Shown here in pieces: positions 16,762-27,100 of a stretch of DNA of 64,000 bases. The position numbers were made by a program, and so were the translations under genes. The DNA is from Euptelea pleiosperma (lineage: Eukaryota > Streptophyta > Magnoliopsida > Ranunculales > Eupteleaceae). The stretch covers positions 46,339,893 to 46,403,892 of the forward strand of contig CM068544.1 of NCBI GenBank assembly GCA_035048495.1. The letters are read 5' to 3'. The notes below the pieces were generated by a model. The model searched no databases. It saw only the letters and a list, made by a program, of their open reading frames with translations, and had not been told where the DNA came from. Position 1 is the stretch's first letter. Each line of letters begins with the position of its first letter.

Positions 16762-19700
16762 CATTGAGTAACACTCTTGGTGAATTGTACTGGTTTCTTA
16801 GCAGAAACAGATTTGGGGTCTGCACTGGCTATCAACAGCGTGTAGACATCTGAAAATCTTGGCAATTTGGAAGATACCATCAGGCCAGTGCTGTTGAAGG
16901 ATCCCTGCATAGTAAAATAGCAATTGAAATCTAGAAAATGAATGAAGCCATAACTCCATTTTGTGACAGATTTAAGACATCAACTCAGTATTCCAACAAA
17001 TTGAAGACAGCTAAAATCTTTGCCGGCATTCGATGTCTGTATGTCTGTACATGAAATGACAAATTGATAATTCATTAAATGGTTTCACTAGAATTCATCA
17101 TCGGTATTTTTTAATGCATTTGATGTATGTCGGTAACATTAATAGGTATCAATAACTCATAACATTAAAATAATTGCTCAAAGTCCAGATTCCTCTTGCC
17201 AAAGCAGAAGCCCCGACTCGTAGGAACCCTCTTAACACCTATCAAAAGCAAAAGAGCGTTCTTAATCTCTCCTCTATATTCTAATCTCTCATCAAATTTT
17301 TAACTCTTACACTATTGGATTCTTTCTTTATTGTAGCTCAGTGACCAGATATCCCTTCTCTCTCAGAAGGGAATCCATGCACCAACGGTCGTGTCCCCTT
17401 ATCCTAAAAATGGGATAGCTGAGAGAAAAGCCTATGTTATTATGCATATTGTGGAGCCTATCAGAGATCCATTGCTTCCTTATCTCAAGTAATGTCCCGA
17501 CATATTTCTGGGCTGAAGCAGCTCTAACTGCAGCCTATCTCATCAATCATCTCCCTAGCTCTACTATTCAAAATGTATCTCCTGTTGAGAAGTTGACTGG
17601 TTTACCTCCTCGCATCCTGGCCAGCCGCTCTGCGTACCTGTAATCCAATGGAGGTACGGGTAGGACTTCTCTCAGCCGAAGGTTCCATGCTTTCTTTTCT
17701 TATGGCCCAAAAGAGAATAAGGACCCGAACCTACGAACTGCTCACCTTTCTTTCAGAACCTTGCATCCGACCAGGAAGGAACCACTCCCTCTTTTTGTTG
17801 CCTCTAGGTATGGGTAGGACTAGAGTAGAAGCTTCCTTCTTGGCTTTGGCCCAATGGGGTCCTTAGATTGAGTTTTGTTCCATCAGGTTTCATTTGGGAC
17901 CGTGACTATAAGAAAACTTGCTTGGTATTTGAGCCCTATCTTGCTGCTTCCAAGTCCGCTTCCAAGCCTGCCACTACAATAGATAAGTCTTATATTCAAT
18001 CATCTACGTGGACTTTTTGAGGTGACATATTTCTGAAATATCCTACTACTGTTGCTTTCCTTCTGAACACCCCAAAATAAACAGAAGTGAATTATCTCTA
18101 CAAAATAATAGTTCAGGTACCCACCCTTTCACCAAGTCCCTGCCACTTTTTCAGGAAACACCCAACCATCACCTAGGAGATCTAGATGAATAAGTAAATG
18201 ACCCACCTTTGCTCTCCCTCATGCATTTCATGCATATATTGGGTATAGAAAGTTCCCATGTTGAAGATGATTGCAGTTTAAAATCTTGTACGATATCACC
18301 ATGCAACTGAGAATGGCCAAAAATAGACCACTATCTCCTAAAAAGAACCTAGACAAAAACGTATCTCTATCTTGATTACCCCCATTCTTAACTCTCAAGC
18401 TCCTCCTTTATTACATTCCTTGATTTCCTTCCAATAAAATTAAATCATATAAAGGCAGCTAAGAGCAACTTAATGATTCTTCAGCCCCAAGGTCCTGCCA
18501 AACCCACCGATTAAAAAAAAAAGTCTTACGAAACCTAACCCCATCCCCTATACCCACCCAATATCTAATCCCGTTTCTAATTCAACCATAAAAGTAGAAT
18601 CCTGTACACCCCCGATCCTCCTCTTTAAATACCTACACAATATTATCCTTCAATCACCATCTCCACAAATCCCCAATTCCTTCTCAAACATTCACAACCA
18701 AATACCTATAAGGGAGCATTGTCTTTGTAAATAAATTATGGGCTTATTTCCTCCATTTTACATGCACAGACGTCCTTCCCATTTCTCAAATGATACTCAT
18801 GCCCCACTTGTACAGCCCATTAAGAAGTTTTCTTAGAATCCTTTGTAGCTTAAATGCCAATTTCCAAGAAATCTGGAATAAAGAGATTAAATAGATGGGA
18901 AGAGTAGAAATAGTCAATCTGATCAATGCAATACAACCTCCTAATGAAGATGTCATTGCTGCCAGACCACCGACTTCTCAAATCTTTGAATAAGTGGACC
19001 CAACAAATTTGAAAGGTGATCTATCTCAAAACGCAAAGTGATTAAAAAAAAAGGAGAAATTTCTTCTTGTGTGCCCAGCAACTCTTCAACAGCCTCCAAA
19101 GACCAGCATTCCACCCAAACTCCCAGCACAAAGAACAGTGTAGTCAAAATCATTAGGTGACACCTAGGGCAAGGAGAAAGTCCAGCAAATTTAGAAGGCT
19201 CTCAAATCGTAAGATCTTTGCCTACAATAATCACAGACATAGAACGTCTAATAAAAAATAGAAAGAGAGAAAAAGAAAAGAATGTAAAGATCTTTGCCTA
19301 CAATAATCACAGACATAGTACGTCTAATAAAAATAGAAAGAGAGAGAAAAAGAAAAGCATGTAAAATTGATAAATGTCCAGCCAAGGCCCTGTTTTAGGC
19401 ACAAGGATCCTGGCTGGATGAAGTGTTTGCCTAGGCAAAGCTTTGACCTCGCTGACCAAGATTTTTATGCAAATTAATTTGTATCCCAAAACCACATTTA
19501 AACAATGTAAAATCCACCTCAGATTCCTTGATTGCCCAAGAGTGTTTTAGCAATTTAATAAACAAAACTGAGAGAATTTCATTACCAAGAGTGGGATGAC
19601 CCATGGTTGCCAATTGGAATTCTCTGTAAAACTTTTGGTGACAGATTGCATTCTGATTTGGGGATGCGGAAACGAGATTGTGTGGAAAAATTTATTGTCA

Positions 19701-22700
19701 ATGGTGTCGAAACACATATTCAGGGGATGGGTGCTTTTTTATGCAATCAACTAGGATACGTCCTTTTTGTATATGCAGCTAGATATCAAAAATAAAACAT
19801 CATCATCACTGAGTTGTAAGCATTTAAGAAAGGTCTGCTCTTAGCTAAATCCCACAGCATCACAAACATTATTATTTGTTTGGACCCTATAGATAATTGT
19901 GAAAAGACAATACTCATACAAGGAATTTCTTCACAGCTAGAGAATCCCTCTTAGCATTCAATCATAAGCATATAAATAAGGCCAAAAGAAAATTCCTGCA
20001 TGCTCAATTTGGACGGTTCAGATCGAAACCCATATTAATGGGATTGGTGATTTATTGCGCAATCAGCTAGGAGATGTCCTTTTTGCTTATGCAACCAGAT
20101 ATCAAAAATCCAACATCCTAATCACCGAGTTGTACGCCACTAAGAAAGGTCTGCTCTTGGCTAAATCCCACAACATCACAAACATCATTATTGATTTGGA
20201 CTCTAAAAGAGCTGTGGACTATCAGACGGGCATCACTTGGTCTTCTTTTGGAAATTTTTGGAAATCCTAGGGGGGTTCTCATCATGGAAAGTTCGTCACA
20301 TCTAGAGAGAAACAAATAGGGCTGCTGCTTTTTTATCTAAGTTTTTTAATCAAGATGATGAAATTATTTGAATTTCTTAGACATTCCAAGTCTTCTCACG
20401 AGAATCATACGTAAGGATGCCAAGGGTTGTAAATACTCTTGCTTGTAAATCTGATTTTTCTATCAACGTAGCTGGTTAGGGTCTTACCTTAAATCCATCT
20501 TACCTAATAAATAAAATAAAATTCAATACTTCATTAACAATAACACTTTTGGAAAAGAACAGTGTAAATTCAGCGAAAGACTTTTCTGTTGACTTCTAAG
20601 CTTATAGTCAAAGATCTGTAAGATTCAATAAGTACCAACAAATAATTCTTGACCATATATGTTGTCTTTTATAGTAAGGCATTTTTAAGCCTGCTGGGGT
20701 ATATTTTCCAGCATGGTTTCAAGTTTCGGTAGTGGACGAAACTACTTCGGTTTCGGTTGCAACCGAAACTGATAAAAAACAATTTTTTATCCATAAAATG
20801 TCACTTGGTTTCGGACCGAAACCGCCGAAACTACTGAAACGTTTCGGTTTCACCCATGGACGAAGCCGAAACGAAACCAGTCACTTTTTTTTTTTGATCG
20901 GTAAAATATATATATTAAAAGAGAAGACGAGGCTGAGAACGCCCACAAAGGCTATACAAGCGCAGCCAAAGGCATGACAGCAAAGGAACAAAAAGCCGAG
21001 CCGCCCAAGCCCAACAAACACAGAAAGAGCAGCCCTACGAGCAACCCAACTCTAGGAAATCAAATGATCCCAACGAAACACACTTCAAATCTGAAGCGTT
21101 GAAGCTCGGAAGTAACTGAAACCCACAAGTACATCGTAGCTTTGATCTTCAAGATGATCTTCTCTACCTCTTCCGCCTTGTCTTCGAAAATAGGGAGATT
21201 TCTCTCTTTCCACGCCTCCCAACAAATAGCAAAAGGAATAAACCTCCATAGAGTGTGACCGCTATCGGAGAAAGCTTTTGAGTACCAACCTGAGAAAATA
21301 TGAAAGACCGACTTGGGAAGCACCCATGTCATGCCGAAAAGGCAAAGGAATCTTTCCCAAATCAACCTAGTCACGCTGCAGTGGATGAATAAATGGTCGC
21401 TAGTTTCCTCGTCATGGCAGCAAAGAATACATATGTTGACTTTGAACCATGTTTTCCAGTGACTAGATCATTTGAACATCAAACAAGCACACTGCTGCAT
21501 TTCTATGCTTCTCAAGTAAAGCTGTCATTAATGATTCAACTACTGTTAAAACCTCTAGACCATTTTACCTAGAAAGAGAGTAAGTCCAAAATAATAATAA
21601 ACGTGGGAACATCTCTTTCATAGCCAAATAAGCGTATAAAACATTAATAATTTGTGAGGAACCTATTTCACACAATAATGCAAGTGGTTCCAAAGGCTTC
21701 TGTACTGTTATCCGTCTATTTCTCCGGCTTTATTTATCACAAGCAAAACACTCTACCAAGAGTGGTACTGTGTAAACATACCAGTAATTCCGGATAACTC
21801 TGCCAAGACAACTTCATAAATCTAATGCCCTAATATTCATTCACCATATTTCTATCCAAACAAAGCTCCAATTTTAATATAAAAAAGAATTGATCCACGG
21901 TACATCCAGAGAAATCATCTGAGATTTCATATCCATTTAAACCACCGAGTGGTATTCCTCACTTCAAAGTTCAAAGTTCAAACAACAATTAACGAACGCA
22001 AAGGTCTACATAGTCAAACTTGAATGTATTTTATAACAAGAAATCTGCTTAAAATGCAAACTTTTTAACATTCGAAGATCATAAATGCCATATAATTGAA
22101 ATAGAAAATTCTAGAAAAAAAAAACTCACTGCGGGAGGATAAGTAAACATGATGGCGTTCTTCTCCTTGGTGTATATTATCAGCTGCAACAATCCGTTGA
22201 AGAAAACATACTTGCCAGAGTCAAAGATCAAACAAACTTCTTCAAGATTGACATCACAAGAACACCATATCAATTCCTTTGTTGAAGAATAAGAAAATCG
22301 AATGAAATTAGTTTATAAAAAAAAGGATATAATACGATGCATCCGATCAAGAAATCTCTGTTCTCAGGGAATTTCTTCGGGTAGAACTGAGCGAAGAGAG
22401 CGATGATTATGATGACGGTTCCCATGAACAATCTTATATTGCTCATCCTCACGTCCTCCGTGTATCCGCGACTCGTAACTACCTAGAAGAAGATAAAAAC
22501 AAAAAAATAAAAATCCAACAAACTTAAAACCCTAGAAATCTACACGAGAGAGAGAGAGATTTAGGGTTTTAAAGAATCAGAATCGGAAAAGAAGAGGAGA
22601 TTCTTCATTTGTTTATTACCTCAGTAACGGATTCGTCGAGAAGGTGTTTGATGGAATGGGGATCCATCAAATTAGCTTTCTTAGGGTTTTTGGTCGAAGA

Positions 22701-22715
22701 GTTGTCGCCTGCCAT
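16580..22715 (-). CDS. SPCS2: Signal peptidase complex subunit 2 (SPCS2/SPC25)
   Basis: A non-catalytic subunit of the ER signal peptidase complex. Minus-strand exons: 22715-22620, 22482-22331, 22211-22130, 16904-16762, 16676-16580; the sum is 570 bases, 189 aa, near the plant family length. Recognised stretches include SIKHLLDESVTE, KKFPENRDFLIGC, IIYTKEKNAIMFTYPP, SSKLPRFSDVYTL, SVTQWFTKDG and VEGLFWKDV. Two membrane segments lie at about residues 50-66 and 76-96, with a loop PKKFPENRD between them; the C-terminal domain faces the cytosol in the family. The start ATG opens exon 1 directly before the conserved N-terminus. Intron 3 is 5.2 kb and packed with retroelement fragments. Intron 2 has a U12-type donor. 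It lies next to PXN on the same strand, as in Arabidopsis. Confidence 0.95.
16736..16761. repeat. GT/GA microsatellite at SPCS2 intron 4 donor
   Basis: A GTGTGTGTGA then (GA)n run. On the coding strand it directly forms the start of SPCS2 intron 4, whose donor is ATG|GTCTCTCTCT. The polypyrimidine donor context is unusual but is required by the reading frame. Confidence 0.8.
17290..18010 (+). mobile_element. Ty1/Copia integrase fragment in SPCS2 intron 3
   Basis: Plus-strand translation shows the end of a Copia integrase core: YPKNGIAERK, then SSNVPTYFWAEAALTAAYL, INHLPSSTIQNVSPVEKLTG. Frames are broken around 17400-17480. A segment at about 17645-17865 does not look like Copia, and Copia-like text (WDRDYKKTCLVFEPY) seems to resume after it. 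It is a dead fragment, antisense to SPCS2. Confidence 0.75.
18011..19206. other. Unassigned part of SPCS2 intron 3
   Basis: CA/CT-rich sequence without recognised coding or repeat structure. Confidence 0.35.
19211..19362. repeat. Tandem duplication, period 76
   Basis: A unit beginning AAGATCTTTGCCTACAATAA is repeated twice head to tail, starting at 19211 and 19287. The copies differ at only a few bases (for example AGAACG versus AGTACG), so the duplication is fairly recent. It lies inside SPCS2 intron 3. Confidence 0.85.
19600..20515 (+). mobile_element. LINE RNase H remnant, internally duplicated
   Basis: The frame at 20055-20270 encodes an RNase H-like segment of plant LINE type: CNQLGDVLFAYATRYQKSN-like text, TELYATKKGLLLAKSHN and IIIDLDSKRAV, with the DS motif. 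The segment 19742-19905 repeats the same region with stop codons, about 321 bases upstream. A TAATAAATAAAATAAAA tail ends near 20522. Inactive. Confidence 0.65.
20712..20879. mobile_element. GTTTCGG/CCGAAAC foldback element
   Basis: The left end TGGTTTCAAGTTTCGG and right end CCGAAACGAAACCAG are inverted. The interior repeats CGGTTTCGG and CCGAAAC many times. This is a common type of plant MITE. It abuts a LINE tail. Confidence 0.6.
20882..21460 (-). mobile_element. Truncated LINE 3' part
   Basis: The minus-strand frame 21060-21374 has the LINE C-terminal pattern: WRFIPFAICWEAWKERN, PIFEDKAE, then IKATMYLW. CCHDEETSDHLFIHC-like text lies just upstream on the minus strand (about 21375-21435). 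The 3' end at 20885 is a reversed poly(A) plus ATCGGTAAAATATATA, matching the tail at 2300-2350. Confidence 0.75.
21461..22070. other. Unassigned part of SPCS2 intron 3
   Basis: AT-rich, no recognised content. Confidence 0.35.
22212..22330 (-). other. SPCS2 intron 2, probable U12-type intron
   Basis: The coding-strand donor is ATT|ATATCCTTTT, a perfect match to the U12 5' splice site consensus. A branch-like TCTTTGAC lies about 10 bases before the 3' end. The frame needs exon 3 to start G-TAT-GTT, giving GCIVLYVFFNG, which aligns with the plant family; the termini then read AT...AA. A TA...AG assignment shifted by one base gives the same protein. The length is 119 bases. Confidence 0.75.
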
Positions 22716-23324
22716 TTCTCCTTTCTTCTCCTGCATTCAGAAAGGATTACTTCGCGGTGTCTGAAAAATAAGCTGGATGAGCCGGTGAGGGGATGATGAC
22801 TTTCTTCTCTCTCTCCCTCTTGATGATGACTTTCTTTCTTCTCAACCGGGGCCCGGTGCGAAATACGCGCTCCAAAATGATGTGTTACTATGAGCGTTTG
22901 CCTCATAAGCTCGAATACGGAAGCGTATAATTGCCGTCCGATTGTTTGAACAAAAAGAAAAAGTGAACTCTCATGATGAAGGATCCAATTTTGCGAGTGT
23001 GAGCATCGTACTATAGTCCGTACTGTAGCATCGTCGTCCCAAGAAGCCACTGATCGTCTCGTGAGTAGAACTTTGCTGACGGAGGCCCGACATCAACAGT
23101 ATGAAACACATGGCACACTCAAGAGACCACTGACGAAGAAGTTTTTGAAGCGGCGGAAATTTAGAAGCAGCGATCCTGCACCAATCATATTGGAGCAGGT
23201 ACACCTAAGTGTAGGGGCAATGATGTTGCGCCAGGTTAACGCTGGTGTACCTGCTGCAATTTGATTGGGCGCAGGACGGCCGCCGCTTCAAAAAATTTCA
23301 CACCCTGATCAGCGAGCAAAACTT
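22716..23324. other. SPCS2 upstream region
   Basis: Contains the SPCS2 5' leader and presumably its promoter (read on the minus strand). A short inverted repeat is visible: TGAAGCGGCGGAAATT..GCACCAATCATATTGGAGCAGG near 23145-23200 and GCAATTTGATTGGGCGCAGG..CCGCCGCTTCAAAAA near 23257-23295. It is probably another small foldback element. No gene. Confidence 0.45.
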
Positions 23325-23745
23325 GTGTCACAGCGTTCTGACAGATGCTTCTGTCACAGCGTTCTGACAGATGGTTTTGTCACAGTGAAAATTACATGCC
23401 ATGTGGCACACTTCTAGTGGACGATAACTGTATGGATATTTGGCTAGTCCTTCGGTGGACCTATAAACCAAAAATCAGCCTGATTAGTGGTTTACAACCT
23501 TTTGATCTTTGCACCCAAATAACGCTCAATAATGCTCGATTTCCTACCGTTAAAATCAACCCATGAAATAACTTCAACCGAATCGCTTACAAATCACTAA
23601 TCAGGCTAACTTTTGGTTTAGAGGTCCACTGAGGGACTGACCAAACATCCATACGGTCAACGTCCACTAAGAGTGTACCACGTGGCCTGTATTTTGCATT
23701 GTGACTGAAGCATCTGTTCTGTGACAGAAGTTTTACTCCTGATCA
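23325..23745. mobile_element. MITE family A, copy 3
   Basis: The outer ends are CTTCTGTCACAGCGTTCTG and CATCTGTTCTGTGACAGAAG, inverted. The inner family arms are GCCATGTGGCACAC and GTACCACGTGGCC, plus CTGTATGGATATTTGGC and CCAAACATCCATACGGTC. The right CACGTG is at 23679-23684. It lies about 600 bases upstream of the SPCS2 start. The outer terminal repeat is longer than in other copies and includes a local TTCTGTCACAGCGTTCTGACAG duplication. Confidence 0.75.
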
Positions 23746-24003
23746 GCAGATTAGTGACTTTAATGCTCAGGCTCCAGTTACCGCCTAAAATGACACATGG
23801 ATTATTTCAGTCACATCAAATCATCATCCCCATTGGCTGAAAGTTCTAATGGCAGACTTACCAAGAGCGTATAGGCAGACTTAAGAAGGGAAGACACTTC
23901 ATATGATCAGGCAACCAAATCAAACTCAATTTGCATATAGGGGCAACTGGTTAAGATCTACAACATATGGATTATTTTAAGCGGATCCACTTATTGTTTA
24001 CCT

Positions 24004-24009
24004 TTTATT
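24004..24009 (-). terminator. Candidate PXN poly(A) signal
   Basis: AATAAA on the minus strand, 134 bases beyond the PXN stop codon. It is a plausible distance, with no other support. Confidence 0.4.
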
Positions 24010-24142
24010 TCGAATACAACGCCTTGCCAGCATGGACATTTCATTCCAAACTTACAATTTTGGCCAAGCAATGTCTTACATCGATTGTCTACGGAAAATG
24101 AAGATTTAAAAAAGAAAAAAATTTGAATGAATGAAGCTCAAA

Positions 24143-27100
24143 TCATGGTGGCTTTCTTGCCTTATTAATCAGGCTGGCATCCCGAGTCACCAGCAAGCGA
24201 ACCCCCTTGACTAGTTCTTCCTTGACCATAAACAAGACGGCAGCAGCGAGCACACTCTGCACGATTTTTGTGCTCATCCCTTTGTAAAATCCGGAGACTC
24301 CTTCATATTGGATCATCTTCATGATTGCATCAAGCGTACCTACATCAGAGGAAACGTTACGTCACAACACAAACAAAAAGGAAAATGAAATCAATGCATT
24401 TTGTGGTGCATTAAGATTTGAGGGTCAGACTTTTTGCCTAATGGAGATTAACTTCAAGATAATGGGTTGTACTGCAATTTCACAGAATTATTTGTTTGAC
24501 CATCCGATCAGGTTGAGTTTTGCAGTAGGAGATCTCCTGAGTCAGGCCCATTGAGTGGTGGGCCCGTCTCATTTCATGTGCACCACATTTGAAGCTGTGC
24601 TGTTTGTAGAGATCATCTTTACGGTCTAACAGACAGGTGAATATATTTCCTCTGACTTATCAAAATATATATATATATATATATATCGTTGGGATATTCT
24701 TACTAATATACTTACTAATGGACGTGGGGCCCACATGCGGATGAGTTAAGGGATGATTTTTGGTGATAATATTCTTCTCAATGTGGATGTCAACCACACA
24801 AAAAATCAGCCCATTCCAACATTTGTAACCTTGTGAAAAGTAGATTGAAAGTGAAAAATTTTGGACCATCCATTTTCAACGTTAAATTTAGGTCTGTACT
24901 TGGTAAGGTTAGAAGTTTTAAAAATTACTGATTTTTGGTGAGGAGTGAGGACGATCTCCATGGTAAGGAGATCACCCTCACCAAAAATCATCCCTTAACT
25001 CATCCGCATGTGGACCCCACCTCCATTAGTAAGAATATCCCAGCCCATATATATATATATATATATTTCCTCTGTTCTTTATATCAGAAATAGATCACTG
25101 AACATTTCAAACCTTTATAATGAAGCATTTTGTCACCACCAGTCACTTGTTTTGCTTGAAGCCTTGACTGCAAAAGCAATAGAATGAATGATTGAGGATC
25201 AAAAGAGGATTGAATAAGAGGTTTCATTTTAATCTTCTAGTCATAAAAAGTGTAGCGACAGAAATGCCCGTGCTTCTATAAAACCTTCTAAGCTATCCTT
25301 TTAACTTTTACAAGAGAAATTCCAATCAAATCACTCAAGTTCAAGTCCACCGAGTTTTAAGTCAACTCAACAAGTCAGTGAAGTCTGAACATCAACTCAA
25401 ATCAGGCTTCAGAGTTGACTTGCAATTCGATCCATTCAACAAGGTCAAGTTTTGAGTTGACAAGTATTTACACCACAGTTCTACGAGTTGATGTCAGCTA
25501 CCTTCACAACAAGAAGGGGATACGTCACCACGGTAGCTCCAAGTTTAGCCACAGCTCCAAGAAGAAAAACCTAGCCACAGTAGTGCAATTTGAGGGTGTT
25601 GAAATGGGATGTTAAGCAACGTAACTGTAAAGGAGGTGATACTAAGGACTCAGGTTAAAGCCGAACCGACCTCTAAAGCAGTTACCCCATTGTTTCCTTT
25701 CTTAGTCAAGGCACGTCTTGCCTTCAGCTTCTTCAACAAGGTTTCATACAGCATGAACTGTATGGAAGGATTGCTAACCTGTGAACAAGAAGCATTAATC
25801 AGAGCCTCTTGCTTGATTATAGCCTAGAAAAGTTATTTCTTACTGACCATGATAAGTGTTGGGAATACGCCTTTCCAGAAACCCTGAACTCCAGCTTCAC
25901 CAAAAACTTCTTGGACCTGTACACAGTAAAGGTTCCTGGTTCAAACAGCCTAATTACTTATACCCACACAGTAGAATTGTATGGGACAGAAGTGGAAAGT
26001 GAGGCAAGAGGAATTATGTTATATATTTCAATTGTATGAGGATACACATATTTTGAGAAGCAGCCAATTATGCCTCTATTAGTACTACTTGTGCACTTGT
26101 ACAAGTCAACAAACGTTCTGTTTCAAAGTCCAATTTCAGCATAATAAGTTTATCCTTGTTTTCTGGAATTATTCTAAACAAATGTAACCAACATCTATTT
26201 GTTTAATTCCATTTTTCTTTAGTTTAAGCTTACATGAACTAAAATTTATATTGATAATATCTCTCTCCAAATCATCATAGAATTGTGGGGAAACATAAGT
26301 ATTTAGTCTTTCAGGTTTCCGAAGTTCACTGTGACTGATAATACCTCAATACCTCATCTGTGTGAAGGGAAGACATGCATCCATATCTTACTCCAAATAG
26401 TCTGTTGGGAAAATTTGATTGAATCATTTGATTCAACTCACTGTGATCTCATGTTTAACTAAAGAAATCAAAATTGCGCATTGAATCTGTACACTTACAA
26501 AAAGCAATCCAAATCAATCAGAAATCAACAGAACATAAAGGAAATCCCAAACTTCTGCTAAAATTATCACGTTCAGGTCTTACCCAAATCAAGCCATATG
26601 GATTTAGTTACCAGCCTAGGTTCTCCGCCAAGGATTTCAGCAAAAATTCTGCGTTTTGCTGAACATCGTCAACAAACTCAATATTGAACAGGAGAAATGT
26701 CTGAGAGCAATCCAATATGACATATAATTTTAAGTTATAAACTAATAGTGGTGCTTATTTCACAACTTAGGATGAGAGAACATAAAGAATCTGCTTTCCC
26801 TTGCCTCTTCTGTATATGTGGCATGCATCCCAGGGAGTTGAGCCCCACCATTTGATTCATCCTACCACAAAATCACTTGGTCCAAAAATTGACATGATAA
26901 GAGAATCCTAACCATCCAATCGCGTTCCTTTTAACGATCAGAAAATATATTGATGGCAAGTGGAGAAAATGAAAATAGATTTGCTACGTTTATCCAACTG
27001 GGCAGTTTTAGACCAAGAAGATCATCATATGGTGGTCACTAATTCTCTTGAAGCTCATTCTTCCTAATAAAAGCTTGAACACTGAATGTTCTTAGGATGA

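Noticed and set aside
22667..23050. 127-aa minus-strand frame over the SPCS2 start
   Set aside because: Out of frame with SPCS2 exon 1 and running into its 5' region; low-complexity His/Glu text without family similarity.
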